From an uncultured Clostridia bacterium (lineage in GTDB: Bacteria > Bacillota > Clostridia > Christensenellales > Aristaeellaceae), in contig CAMNEH010000002.1 of NCBI GenBank assembly GCA_946536315.1, positions 1 through 64,000 of the forward strand: a stretch of 64,000 bases of DNA. Direction: 5' to 3'. A program made the translations under genes and the position numbers. Of this stretch, positions 37,601 through 44,821 are shown piece after piece; the stretch's first letter is position 1, and each line of letters starts with the position of its first letter. The notes beneath the pieces were generated by a model, which worked only from the letters and a program-made list of their open reading frames with translations, was not told the DNA's origin and did no database searches.

Positions 37601-38708
37601 CGCCATGATAGGCATAAGCGGTATACGCATGGGGATCATTGCTCCTGAAGACCGCAGGATACGCTTTGGGCAGGTATTTTCGTACGATATACTTCAGGTG
37701 CTTCAGGTCTTCCTTGTGTTGCCGATATACAGCGACTTTCGCTTTAGAGATGCAGTTGCTTTCCCCCGGCGCGGTCGCGCTGGCGCCGAGGATATCCTCC
37801 AACAGCGCCCAGTCATAGAGCGCTTTCATGCAAACGATCAGTTCGGCGTCCTCGCCCAGGGCGCTCATGACCTCTGCGAGTTCCTCCTCCTTGGAGCCCA
37901 GCGTGAAAGACTTGATTTCGCTGTAATCCGCGTTATTAAAGAGCTGTTCGGCCTTCATGGTCCCGCCGCACAGGCCCTTCAGCATCATCTCAGCGTCATA
38001 GGGAAAATCTTCAGTGTATTTTGATGGCTTGCCGCTGCCGAAACATATGGTTTTCAGTTGCCTGTAACGTTGGTTGATCCCCGCATGCAAATGCAGGACC
38101 TTGCTGAATTCCGCTATATCACAGCCTGTCCACGGCACCTGCTCGCCATTTGCCGCAAAATACGAAAGGAACTTTTCATAGACTGTCTGGAAATCGGTCA
38201 CCTTTTCCACATTTTCCCGATCAATCTCGTTCAGAAAATGTCCGCGATGGATCAGCAACCATTCACAGGCCAGATAGACCAGCCGAACGTCATGGGGATC
38301 AGTTGATGCCATCAGCTCCACGATCAGGTGATGGATCGTCGGATATTGACGGTTGTATTCGCGATCAGTAAAGCCCGGATCATTGAAAAAGAGATAGCGT
38401 TGTTCGCGTTCCTCCGGCTGCAGTCCGCTCATCTGCAGGCGCGCAAAAAAATGGGGATCCACTTTGGAGATCGCCGGCGAAAAAAGCTCCCGCAGCAATT
38501 GTACCCGATGCTGCCGGCGGTCCAACCGGCGGCGGGCAGTACGGAACCCACGGCGTTCCGCATTCAGCTTTGCCTCATCGAATACCGTGACACCCCAGGC
38601 AGGTTCGCCATGAAATTTCAGCACATTGTACGCTTCATCCGTGACGGCGTAACCGACCGAATCAGTGCCAATGTCCAGCCCAAGATAGATTTTTTCCTTT
38701 TCTGACAT
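34623..38708 (-). CDS. cas9: CRISPR-associated endonuclease Cas9 (1361 aa)
   Basis: RuvC-I 'YLGLDIGTDSVGYAVTD'; Arg-rich bridge helix 'RRGFRTARRRLDRRQHRVQLLREL'; RuvC-II 'IFVEMARG'; HNH 'YDIEHIYPRSKVKDDSVINNKVLV'; RuvC-III 'HHAKDAYLNIVVGNVY'. Confidence 0.98.
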   Translation of the reverse strand: MSEKEKIYLGLDIGTDSVGYAVTDEAYNVLKFHGEPAWGVTVFDEAKLNAERRGFRTARRRLDRRQHRVQLLRELFSPAISKVDPHFFARLQMSGLQPEEREQRYLFFNDPGFTDREYNRQYPTIHHLIVELMASTDPHDVRLVYLACEWLLIHRGHFLNEIDRENVEKVTDFQTVYEKFLSYFAANGEQVPWTGCDIAEFSKVLHLHAGINQRYRQLKTICFGSGKPSKYTEDFPYDAEMMLKGLCGGTMKAEQLFNNADYSEIKSFTLGSKEEELAEVMSALGEDAELIVCMKALYDWALLEDILGASATAPGESNCISKAKVAVYRQHKEDLKHLKYIVRKYLPKAYPAVFRSNDPHAYTAYAYHGDTAAIEGKASQEDFCKFISKLVSTIQPEPEDEPMLSDMKRRLEDRSFMPKQVNSDNRVIPYQLYWHELDVILKNAQTYLPFLSLKDQDGLSVSDKIRSIMTFRVPYFVGPLNPQSQYAWVVRKAEGRIDPWNFDKKVDLDASEQAFIAKLTNTCTYLPGEKVLPKDSLLYHKFTVLNEINNLKINGEPISVALKQTIYTDLFMKYRKVTFKRLCDYLVANHYMDKSDKVSGVDTETNIKSDLKPWHDFARLMETGALTEAQVEDIIERRTYAEDSGRFVRWLKGHYAFLPEQDLRYISHLNYHDFGRISARFLTELEGADRQSGEIFTVMRALWDTNDNMMQILSDRYTFMEKIQAEQKDYYADHPMNLTDRLDAMYISNAVKRPIIRTLEIVKEVTKAFGKAPDKIFVEMARGGKPEQKGKRTQARREQIMALYEQCEEEDVRLLRQQLADMGEQVDNRLQSDRLFLYYMQLGKCMYTGKTIDLDQLMNGKLYDIEHIYPRSKVKDDSVINNKVLVLSEVNGAKSDSYPIAASIRTEMRPYWTKLKALGLISEEKYKRLTRATAFTDDEKWGFINRQLTETSQSTKAVATIIRETYPDTEVVYVKARLASEFRQEFDCVKCRSYNELHHAKDAYLNIVVGNVYNMRFTRQWFHIDDEYSLNTKVLFTRPLVCNGETVWDGATMKDKAVAYMAKNNIHFSKYPFCKKGGLFDQMPLKAGLGQVQRKTDLDIAKYGGYNKPSVSFYVFAQYQAGKKRDVMVVPVELMASERFLKDNTYAIEYLTGRISSILGKTVERVEWLLDGRILKVNTILSFDGFEACISGTSNGGSRIVMAPLMQFVHTSSTERYIKRLESMTEKHQNNIRYIPDSQYDGVNREENLRLYDLYIEKAEKTIFRKRMNMPVDVLKNGRKLFEDLSLTDQAETLLNIHLLFTRNGGGGCDLSMIGGVKKAAVTTLSTCISNWTKAYSVVRIIDRSVSGLWEQRSGNLLDLL

Positions 38709-38709
38709 A

Positions 38710-38739
38710 TTGACAAACCTCCCCGAAGTGTTATATACT
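38710..38739 (+). promoter_or_regulatory. tracrRNA promoter
   Basis: TTGACA (38710-38715), 18 bp, TATACT (38734-38739). Confidence 0.75.
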
Positions 38740-38745
38740 TTGTTC

Positions 38746-38851
38746 GTGATTTCCCAAAGAAATTACACTACGCGTTCAAATAAGCTTATAGCGAAATCGT
38801 CGCTCTGCGACCTCACAGTGTGTGAGTAAGCCCCCTACCGGGGGTTTTTTC
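38746..38851 (+). ncRNA. tracrRNA
   Basis: Anti-repeat TGATTTCCCAAAGAAATTACACTACGCGTTCAAAT (38747-38781) pairs with the CRISPR repeat (10-bp perfect GTAGTGTAAT stem plus flanking stems); then AGCGA-AATCG-TCGCT, CTCAC-AGTGT-GTGAG, and terminator CCCCC-TACC-GGGGG-TTTTTT. Confidence 0.92.
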
Positions 38852-38969
38852 ATTGGTATATCCTCCGATTGCTTTACCGCGCAATGGTATCAATGCTCGC
38901 ATCGTCTCAGCATCCCATGCTCCGCCATGGCGTTTTCCCCTCCCGGCCCATCGCCGGGAGGGGAAAGCA

Positions 38970-41168
38970 TTATTCTCGCGTCTTGGCCCCCTTGCTCTTG
39001 AGGAACTGCTTTTCCTGGTACATGAGGTGGTCGGCGCGCTCGAAGACGGCGTGCACGCGCGGGTCGGCGGCGGGGTCGAACACGGCCAGGCCGCCGGAGA
39101 CGACGACGTCGCCGGTGGGGATATGGCTCAGGGACCGGTCGTGCAGCTCGGCCATCAGCGCGTCGCGCGCGGCGTAGTCGCGGCCGGTGAGGAACACCAC
39201 AAACTCGTCGCCGCCGGTGCGGTAGACGGGGCTGTGCTGGAAGAGCTCGCAGATCATGGCGCTGGCGGCGCGGATGTAGTCGTCGCCCGCCTTGTGGCCC
39301 AGGGTATCGTTGACGTGCTTGAGGCCGTTGACGTCGCACACGACCACGGCGAAGGGCTCGGCGCGGCCGGCGTCGATGAGGGCGTCGGTCTCCGTTTCCT
39401 TCTCGATGTAGGAATGCTTGCTCTTGACCCCGGTCAGGGCGTCGGTGTGCACGATGGAGCGGACGTGGCCGAGCTCCTGCTCGCTCTCCTCCGCGCGGCG
39501 GCTCATCAGGGCGTAGTTGTTCAGCAGTACGCCCAGCGAGGTGCCGAACAGCAGCAGCACCGTCAGGATGCTGGTGGCGTTGGTCTGGCGGATGTGGTCC
39601 AGCTGCTCGGACACGATGCCCGTTTCCACCGTCACGCCCTCGCTGGCGTAATAGGCCTGCACGCTGCGCATGGCCGCGTCCGTGGCCTGGATGGTGGACT
39701 GGCTCATCCACACCAGCGAGACGAACAGGATCAGCGAGAGCAGCACGATCCACACGACGATGGACTTGCCGAAGCGCCGGAAGCGGTCGCGCTTCAGGAT
39801 GCCCCTGAAATAGATGAACCCGAGCACCGACCAGATGACGAACAGGAAGTAGGACTCGCGCTCCATGGTCCCGGCGGAGAACAGGTTGGGGATGAGCAGG
39901 TACAGCCCATAGCCCACCATGATCAGCGCGCCCGCGGCGCCGGTCGCCATGACCGCGCGGCGGCGGTCCAGCCGCGCCTGCTTGAGCGCGGCGGCGGACA
40001 CGATGCCGTAGATCAGCGTCGCGCCGAAGCTGGTCACATCCACGATCCAGCCGATCGCGGTGCGGCCCAAGAAGGGGATGACCGCGGACACGCCGACGAT
40101 CAGCATCATCGCCTTCGCGGGCGTGCCGAAGCGCGAGACATCCGCGAAGCGCTCCGGCAGGATGCGGTCCTGCGCGAGCGCGTAGAACAGGCGGCTGAGC
40201 ACGGTCAGGTTGCCGATCAGGCTGGTTAGCACCAGCGCCAGCAGCGTGACCATCAGCACCGCGACACCAAAGCCGCCCATGTACGTCTGCGCGGCGTAGA
40301 AGGCGGGCAGCGCCTCGATGCCCTCTAAGTTGCCCAGGTCGCGGATGTAGGCGAGCCAGCTTTCGTACCGCGGCGGATACGCGGTGACCGACAGCAGCGT
40401 AACGCAGATGTACAGCGCCGTGACCACGAGCACCGACAGCGTGAGGATGCGGAACGCCCTGCTGCGCTTGAAGTTGAACTCCTCCGCGCCGTGGGAGATG
40501 CACTCAAACCCGATGAACGCCCAGGGCGAGATGACCGCGATATTGACCACCTGGCTGAGCGCGCTGCCGCCGGGCACAAACGCCGGCTGCCAGCCCCCGC
40601 CCGAGCGCAGCGCGCCGACGATGAAGCACCCGATGATGCCCACGCAAAGCAGCAGCGCCATGCCGATCATCGCGCGCAGGGCCGCGCCGCGGTAACGGAT
40701 GCACAGCGCCGCCGTCAGCAGGATGGCCGCCAGCGTGAGCAGCGCTTCGCCCAGGTATACGTCGTAGCCGAACAGCGCGTACATGCGCCCGAACCGGAAC
40801 ACATTGCCCAGGAAATACCGCGCGAACAGCGGCAGCGCCGTCGCGTTCGCCCAGAAGACGGCCAGGTAGGTCAGCGCCGCGAACCACGCGCTGATAAACC
40901 CGAAATCGTACCCGAACAAATCCCGCGCATAGGCGTAAGCGCCGCCCGCTTCCGGACAGCGCTCGATCATGTACGCGTAATTGCGGCTCATCAGCAGCAT
41001 CACCAGCGCGCCGGTCACCATGCCCAGCACGCTGCCCAGCGGGCCCGCCTGCGCCAGGTAGGTGTTGCTGGTCACCACCAGCGACCCCCAGCCGATGCTC
41101 ACGCCGATTGAAAACGCCCACGCCCCCAGGGGCGACAGGTTGGCCGTCAAATGCTTTTCTCGTGCCAT
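38970..41168 (-). CDS. APC-superfamily amino acid permease fused to a C-terminal GGDEF domain
   Basis: 'WAFSIGVSIGWGSLVVTSNTYLAQAGPLGSVLGM' and 'ISPWAFIGFECISHGAEEF' APC signatures; C-terminal 'VHTDALTGVKSKHSY...VVVCDVNGLKHVNDTLGHKAGDDYI...VYRTGGDEFVVFL'. Start taken at MAREKHL (41168). Confidence 0.9.
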   Translation of the reverse strand: MAREKHLTANLSPLGAWAFSIGVSIGWGSLVVTSNTYLAQAGPLGSVLGMVTGALVMLLMSRNYAYMIERCPEAGGAYAYARDLFGYDFGFISAWFAALTYLAVFWANATALPLFARYFLGNVFRFGRMYALFGYDVYLGEALLTLAAILLTAALCIRYRGAALRAMIGMALLLCVGIIGCFIVGALRSGGGWQPAFVPGGSALSQVVNIAVISPWAFIGFECISHGAEEFNFKRSRAFRILTLSVLVVTALYICVTLLSVTAYPPRYESWLAYIRDLGNLEGIEALPAFYAAQTYMGGFGVAVLMVTLLALVLTSLIGNLTVLSRLFYALAQDRILPERFADVSRFGTPAKAMMLIVGVSAVIPFLGRTAIGWIVDVTSFGATLIYGIVSAAALKQARLDRRRAVMATGAAGALIMVGYGLYLLIPNLFSAGTMERESYFLFVIWSVLGFIYFRGILKRDRFRRFGKSIVVWIVLLSLILFVSLVWMSQSTIQATDAAMRSVQAYYASEGVTVETGIVSEQLDHIRQTNATSILTVLLLFGTSLGVLLNNYALMSRRAEESEQELGHVRSIVHTDALTGVKSKHSYIEKETETDALIDAGRAEPFAVVVCDVNGLKHVNDTLGHKAGDDYIRAASAMICELFQHSPVYRTGGDEFVVFLTGRDYAARDALMAELHDRSLSHIPTGDVVVSGGLAVFDPAADPRVHAVFERADHLMYQEKQFLKSKGAKTRE

Positions 41169-41274
41169 GATACACCTCCAACGCATCGCAGGGGGGGACG
41201 TCCCCCTACGGTTCGGCCTGCGGCCTCATCCGCCGAATGAATCGGCGGACGCTGGGATTCCGTGCTGAAAAGAA

Positions 41275-41462
41275 CTGGTACAGGTCCCGCTTTACCACTG
41301 AAGCTGTGAAGCCTGTTGAAACGATCCGACGGTCACTGCATGACTGTCAGTACACCGCGCAGCCGCTGCTGGTACAGGTCACGGCTTCACGACTGAAGCG
41401 TGAAGCCTGTTGATACGATCCGACGGTCACTGCACGACTGTCAATACACCGCGCACCCGCAC
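41275..41462. repeat. Tandem duplication, 94-bp period, two copies
   Basis: CTGGTACAGGTC...GTGAAGCCTGTTGA(A/T)ACGATCCGACGGTCACTGCA(T/C)GACTGTCA(G/A)TACACCGCGCA at 41275 and 41369; the second copy includes the 3' end of the adjacent gene. Confidence 0.85.
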
Positions 41463-43666
41463 CGCCGGACCTCTTTCATGCGGTAGAGCGCGGTGTCCGC
41501 GTCGTGCAGGATATCGCCCTGGGGATTTTCACGGTCGGCGAAGGCCACGCCGACGCTCAGCGACACGGGCGGCAGGCCGTCCTCCGGCTGGGCGAGCAGC
41601 GCGTTGACCTGCTCCACCTTGTCAAACACCAGCTTGCGCATGGAGCTGTTCACGCGCGACATGATGATGGCGAACTCCTCCGGGCTCAGGCGGCACACGA
41701 AATCCACCGAGCGGAAGCTGCCGCGCAGCACCGACGCCACGCGCCGCAGCAGGGGCTCCGTAATGTCCGTGCCGTGCGCCGTCGCGACCGTCCTGAAATC
41801 GTTCACCGCGGCGACCAGCACCGCGATATGCTCCTGGTCCGCGTCATGCAGCAGCATATCAAACGCGCTGGCGTTGTACAGCCCGGTCACGGGGTCGTGC
41901 AGCGCGTCGTAGGTCAGCTTGCTCGGCGCCTGCGCGCGCTGGGGCGAGGCCGGCGACTCCGCGGTCTCCGCCTGCCGCCGGGCGAGCAGAAAGCGCTCGA
42001 ACTCCTCCGCCGGCACCGGGCGCGAGAAATAGTAGCCCTGCACCAGGTCGCAGCCCATCGTTTTCAGGGTGAACAGCTGCTCCGCCGTCTCCACGCCCTC
42101 GGCAATGGTCGGCACGTCCAGCGACGCGGCCAGGTCGAGCACGACCTCCAGCATGCGCGTGTTCTTGCGCTCGCGGAAGGCGTTGCGCACGAACTGCATG
42201 TCCAGCTTCAGCGCGTCCACCGGCAGCGTGGAGATCATGTTCAGCGAGGAATAGCCCGAGCCGAAGTCGTCCATCTCAATAAAGTATCCCAGCTCGCGCA
42301 GGCGGTCGACCATGGCGATCATCTGGTCCGAGTCCTGCGTGTAGGCGGACTCGGTGATCTCCAGCAGCAGGTCGCCGCGGTTCAGGGAAAACTCCTTCAC
42401 CAGGCCCTCGAAGATGTCGATCACCCCCGGGTCGAGCATGTCCACGCGGGACACGTTCACCGACACCGGCACCGACACGCCCAGCCGGTCCTTCCAGTCC
42501 CGTATCTGGCGCGCGGCCTCGCGCCAGACGTAGCGGTCCAGCTGCTGGACGAGGCCGTTGCTTTCAAACAGCGGCACGAACACGCCCGGGCTGACCATGC
42601 CCAGCTGCGGGTGCTTCCAGCGCACCAGCGCCTCCGCGCTGTTCAGCACCGGCTCCGCCGGGCGGATGTCGTACTTCGGCTGGTACCAGACCATGAACTG
42701 CTTCTGCTCGATCGCCTGACTGAAGCCGTCCAGCAGCTGCTCGGAGAACATTTCCGACTCGTGCAGGGCGTTATCGTAGATCGCGATGGCGCGGGTATAG
42801 CTGGTGCGCACGGTATCCGCCGCGAGCTTCGCGCGGTCAAACCGGCGCTCGATATCGATGCCCTTGTCCACGTCCGCGTATACGCCCATGCGCAGGCGCA
42901 GCCGCGCCTCGTCGTCGGCCGACGCGCTGTCCAGGATGGCCGCGTAGTCCGTGCCGTGCGGGACGTAGATCAGAAAGGTGTCCGCCTCCAGCCGGCAGAC
43001 GATGCCGCCCGCGACCTGCGCCTGCGCCTGCAGCCGCGCCGCCACGCGCTGCAGGATCCGGTCGGCGTACGCCTTGCCGTAGCGCTCGTTGATCATGTGA
43101 AAATGGTTGATGTCCACCACGATCGCGTCCATCGCCTGCGTCCGGTGGTGCAGGTCGAACTGCTCGGCGTAGCGGTAGAAGTATTCCCGGTTGTACAGAT
43201 TGGTCAGCGTGTCGCGCTCCGTCCAGCGGATGATGTCACGGTCCTCCGACAACTCGATGGTGCGCAGCACGCGCGCCAGCACCACCTTGGGGCTGGGGTA
43301 CGGCTTGGGGATGAAGTCGATCGCGCCGATGGTCAGGCTCTCGACCTCCGCCTCCTTGTCCGAGGTGACCACGATGACCGGGATGCGCGACAGCCGCGCG
43401 TCCGATTTCAGCTCCCGCAGGATGTCCAGCCCGTGCCGGTCCGGCAGCAGCAGGTCCAGCAGGACCAGGCTGAGCGTGTCCGCGTGCCCGCGCACCTGCT
43501 CGATCGCCTCCGCGCCGTTTTCCGCGTACAGCAGGGTATACTGCTCCTCCAGGATGCCGCCGAGCAGCGCCCGGTTGATCGCCTCATCATCCACCACCAG
43601 AATGGTGCGCTGCGTATGATTGGCCTGAAATGATTGCTGATTGTCCTGCACTTTTCTTTCCTCCAA
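41441..43666 (-). CDS. Response regulator with REC, degenerate GGDEF, EAL and second degenerate GGDEF domains
   Basis: REC 'ILVVDDEAINRALL...LVLLDLLLPDRHG...VIVVTSDKEA...FIPKPY'; GGDEF1 site 'RLEADTF'; EAL 'SAEALVRWKHP', 'EITESAYTQ', 'EMDDFGSGYSSLNM'; GGDEF2 site 'RLSPEEF'. Confidence 0.92.
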   Translation of the reverse strand: MEERKVQDNQQSFQANHTQRTILVVDDEAINRALLGGILEEQYTLLYAENGAEAIEQVRGHADTLSLVLLDLLLPDRHGLDILRELKSDARLSRIPVIVVTSDKEAEVESLTIGAIDFIPKPYPSPKVVLARVLRTIELSEDRDIIRWTERDTLTNLYNREYFYRYAEQFDLHHRTQAMDAIVVDINHFHMINERYGKAYADRILQRVAARLQAQAQVAGGIVCRLEADTFLIYVPHGTDYAAILDSASADDEARLRLRMGVYADVDKGIDIERRFDRAKLAADTVRTSYTRAIAIYDNALHESEMFSEQLLDGFSQAIEQKQFMVWYQPKYDIRPAEPVLNSAEALVRWKHPQLGMVSPGVFVPLFESNGLVQQLDRYVWREAARQIRDWKDRLGVSVPVSVNVSRVDMLDPGVIDIFEGLVKEFSLNRGDLLLEITESAYTQDSDQMIAMVDRLRELGYFIEMDDFGSGYSSLNMISTLPVDALKLDMQFVRNAFRERKNTRMLEVVLDLAASLDVPTIAEGVETAEQLFTLKTMGCDLVQGYYFSRPVPAEEFERFLLARRQAETAESPASPQRAQAPSKLTYDALHDPVTGLYNASAFDMLLHDADQEHIAVLVAAVNDFRTVATAHGTDITEPLLRRVASVLRGSFRSVDFVCRLSPEEFAIIMSRVNSSMRKLVFDKVEQVNALLAQPEDGLPPVSLSVGVAFADRENPQGDILHDADTALYRMKEVRRCGCAVY

Positions 43667-43676
43667 AGGGTCACGA

Positions 43677-44630
43677 TTATTGGATCAGTTCACTGCTCGG
43701 CACCCACAGGCGCATGGGCTGCCGGATCTTTTTGTCGGTATATTCAATCATGGTGTAGTCGCCCTCCGCCTCATAGGCGGTGACGCTCTCGCCCGCCGCC
43801 AGCGTGACCGGGGAGGCGATATACCCCTCCCCCGGCCCGTACAGCGCCTTCGTGGCCCGGGCGACCCTGGCCTTCCTGGGCGACGCGCCGACCTCCGGCT
43901 CCGTCCGGTCCTCGTCGCGCTTCACGCGGATGGACGGCACCCAGGCCCGCAGCTTCCCGTTGGAGGCGGTGATCTCAATCATGCAGTAGCCGTTTTCGCG
44001 CCCGCAGACGCCCACCGCCAGCCCCGCGCCGACCGGCATCAGCGCCTGTTCGCGGTAGCTGTCCCCCGGCCCGAAGTACGTGGTGACCCTCCGGGTGATA
44101 TGGGCGGGCACGGGGCTCGGCGCCAGGACGACCTCAACGACCGGGGCCTGCGTGGGCAGCGCCTTCCCGCTGAGCGTGTTCAGGTAGCGGTCGCCGCTGT
44201 CGCGCACGTCCAGCAGCCCCGCATACAGGTCCAGCGCGCTCTGCGTCAGCCCCTTCAGCTCATACCGCCGGGCGTTGCAGTATATTTTCAGGCGCTCGCT
44301 GTCCCTGAAGCCCGCGTTGGCCAGGATCTCAAAATACCTGAGGGCCTGATCGACGCAGGCCTCGGCGTCGGAGAGATAGCCGTAGGCTTCAAAGTCGTCC
44401 GCCTGGCTGAGCGCGATCATGGCCTCGCAATAGAAGCGCCAGCTGCCCGCGTCGGCATAGCCCGGGATGCGCTCGAACTGCTCCAGCGCGTTCTGGTACA
44501 TGCCCAGCGCGGCATAATCCTGCCCGGTCTGATAAACGCTCTGCTTATCAACGGCCGGGCTGGCGCCCGCGCAGGCCATTCCGCCCGCCAGCGCCAGCAG
44601 CAGTACCGCGATGAAAAGCCATTTTCTCAT
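43677..44630 (-). CDS. Secreted TPR-like/SH3-like domain protein, function unknown
   Basis: N-terminal hydrophobic signal 'MRKWLFIAVLLLALAGGMACAG'; TPR-like 'GMYQNALEQFERIPGYADA'; two SH3-like repeats 'YFGPGDSYREQALMPVGAG' and 'LYGPGEGYIASPVTLAAGES'. Confidence 0.7.
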   Translation of the reverse strand: MRKWLFIAVLLLALAGGMACAGASPAVDKQSVYQTGQDYAALGMYQNALEQFERIPGYADAGSWRFYCEAMIALSQADDFEAYGYLSDAEACVDQALRYFEILANAGFRDSERLKIYCNARRYELKGLTQSALDLYAGLLDVRDSGDRYLNTLSGKALPTQAPVVEVVLAPSPVPAHITRRVTTYFGPGDSYREQALMPVGAGLAVGVCGRENGYCMIEITASNGKLRAWVPSIRVKRDEDRTEPEVGASPRKARVARATKALYGPGEGYIASPVTLAAGESVTAYEAEGDYTMIEYTDKKIRQPMRLWVPSSELIQ

Positions 44631-44821
44631 ATTCAGTCACCCTGATATCATCATTCATTCTGCCCGGCCCGCGGGCGCGTATCCTGAAGGGACGGTCATT
44701 CCGCCCATCGTCCCCTGACACCGCCTATTATACAAAAAATCCACCTGATTTGCAACAGTCCTCAGGCGGATATGCAGGGCTTACGCACTATTCATTTCGA
44801 TATGATTGTTTCATACAAGTC

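Noticed and set aside
38890-40503. 537-aa minus-strand ORF and 38853-40229 plus-strand ORF
   Set aside because: Both overlap the permease-GGDEF gene in other frames; low-complexity R/A/G/H/Q-rich translations.
41504-43633. 709-aa plus-strand ORF
   Set aside because: Antisense shadow of the REC-GGDEF-EAL-GGDEF gene; H/R/Q/V-rich with no domain.
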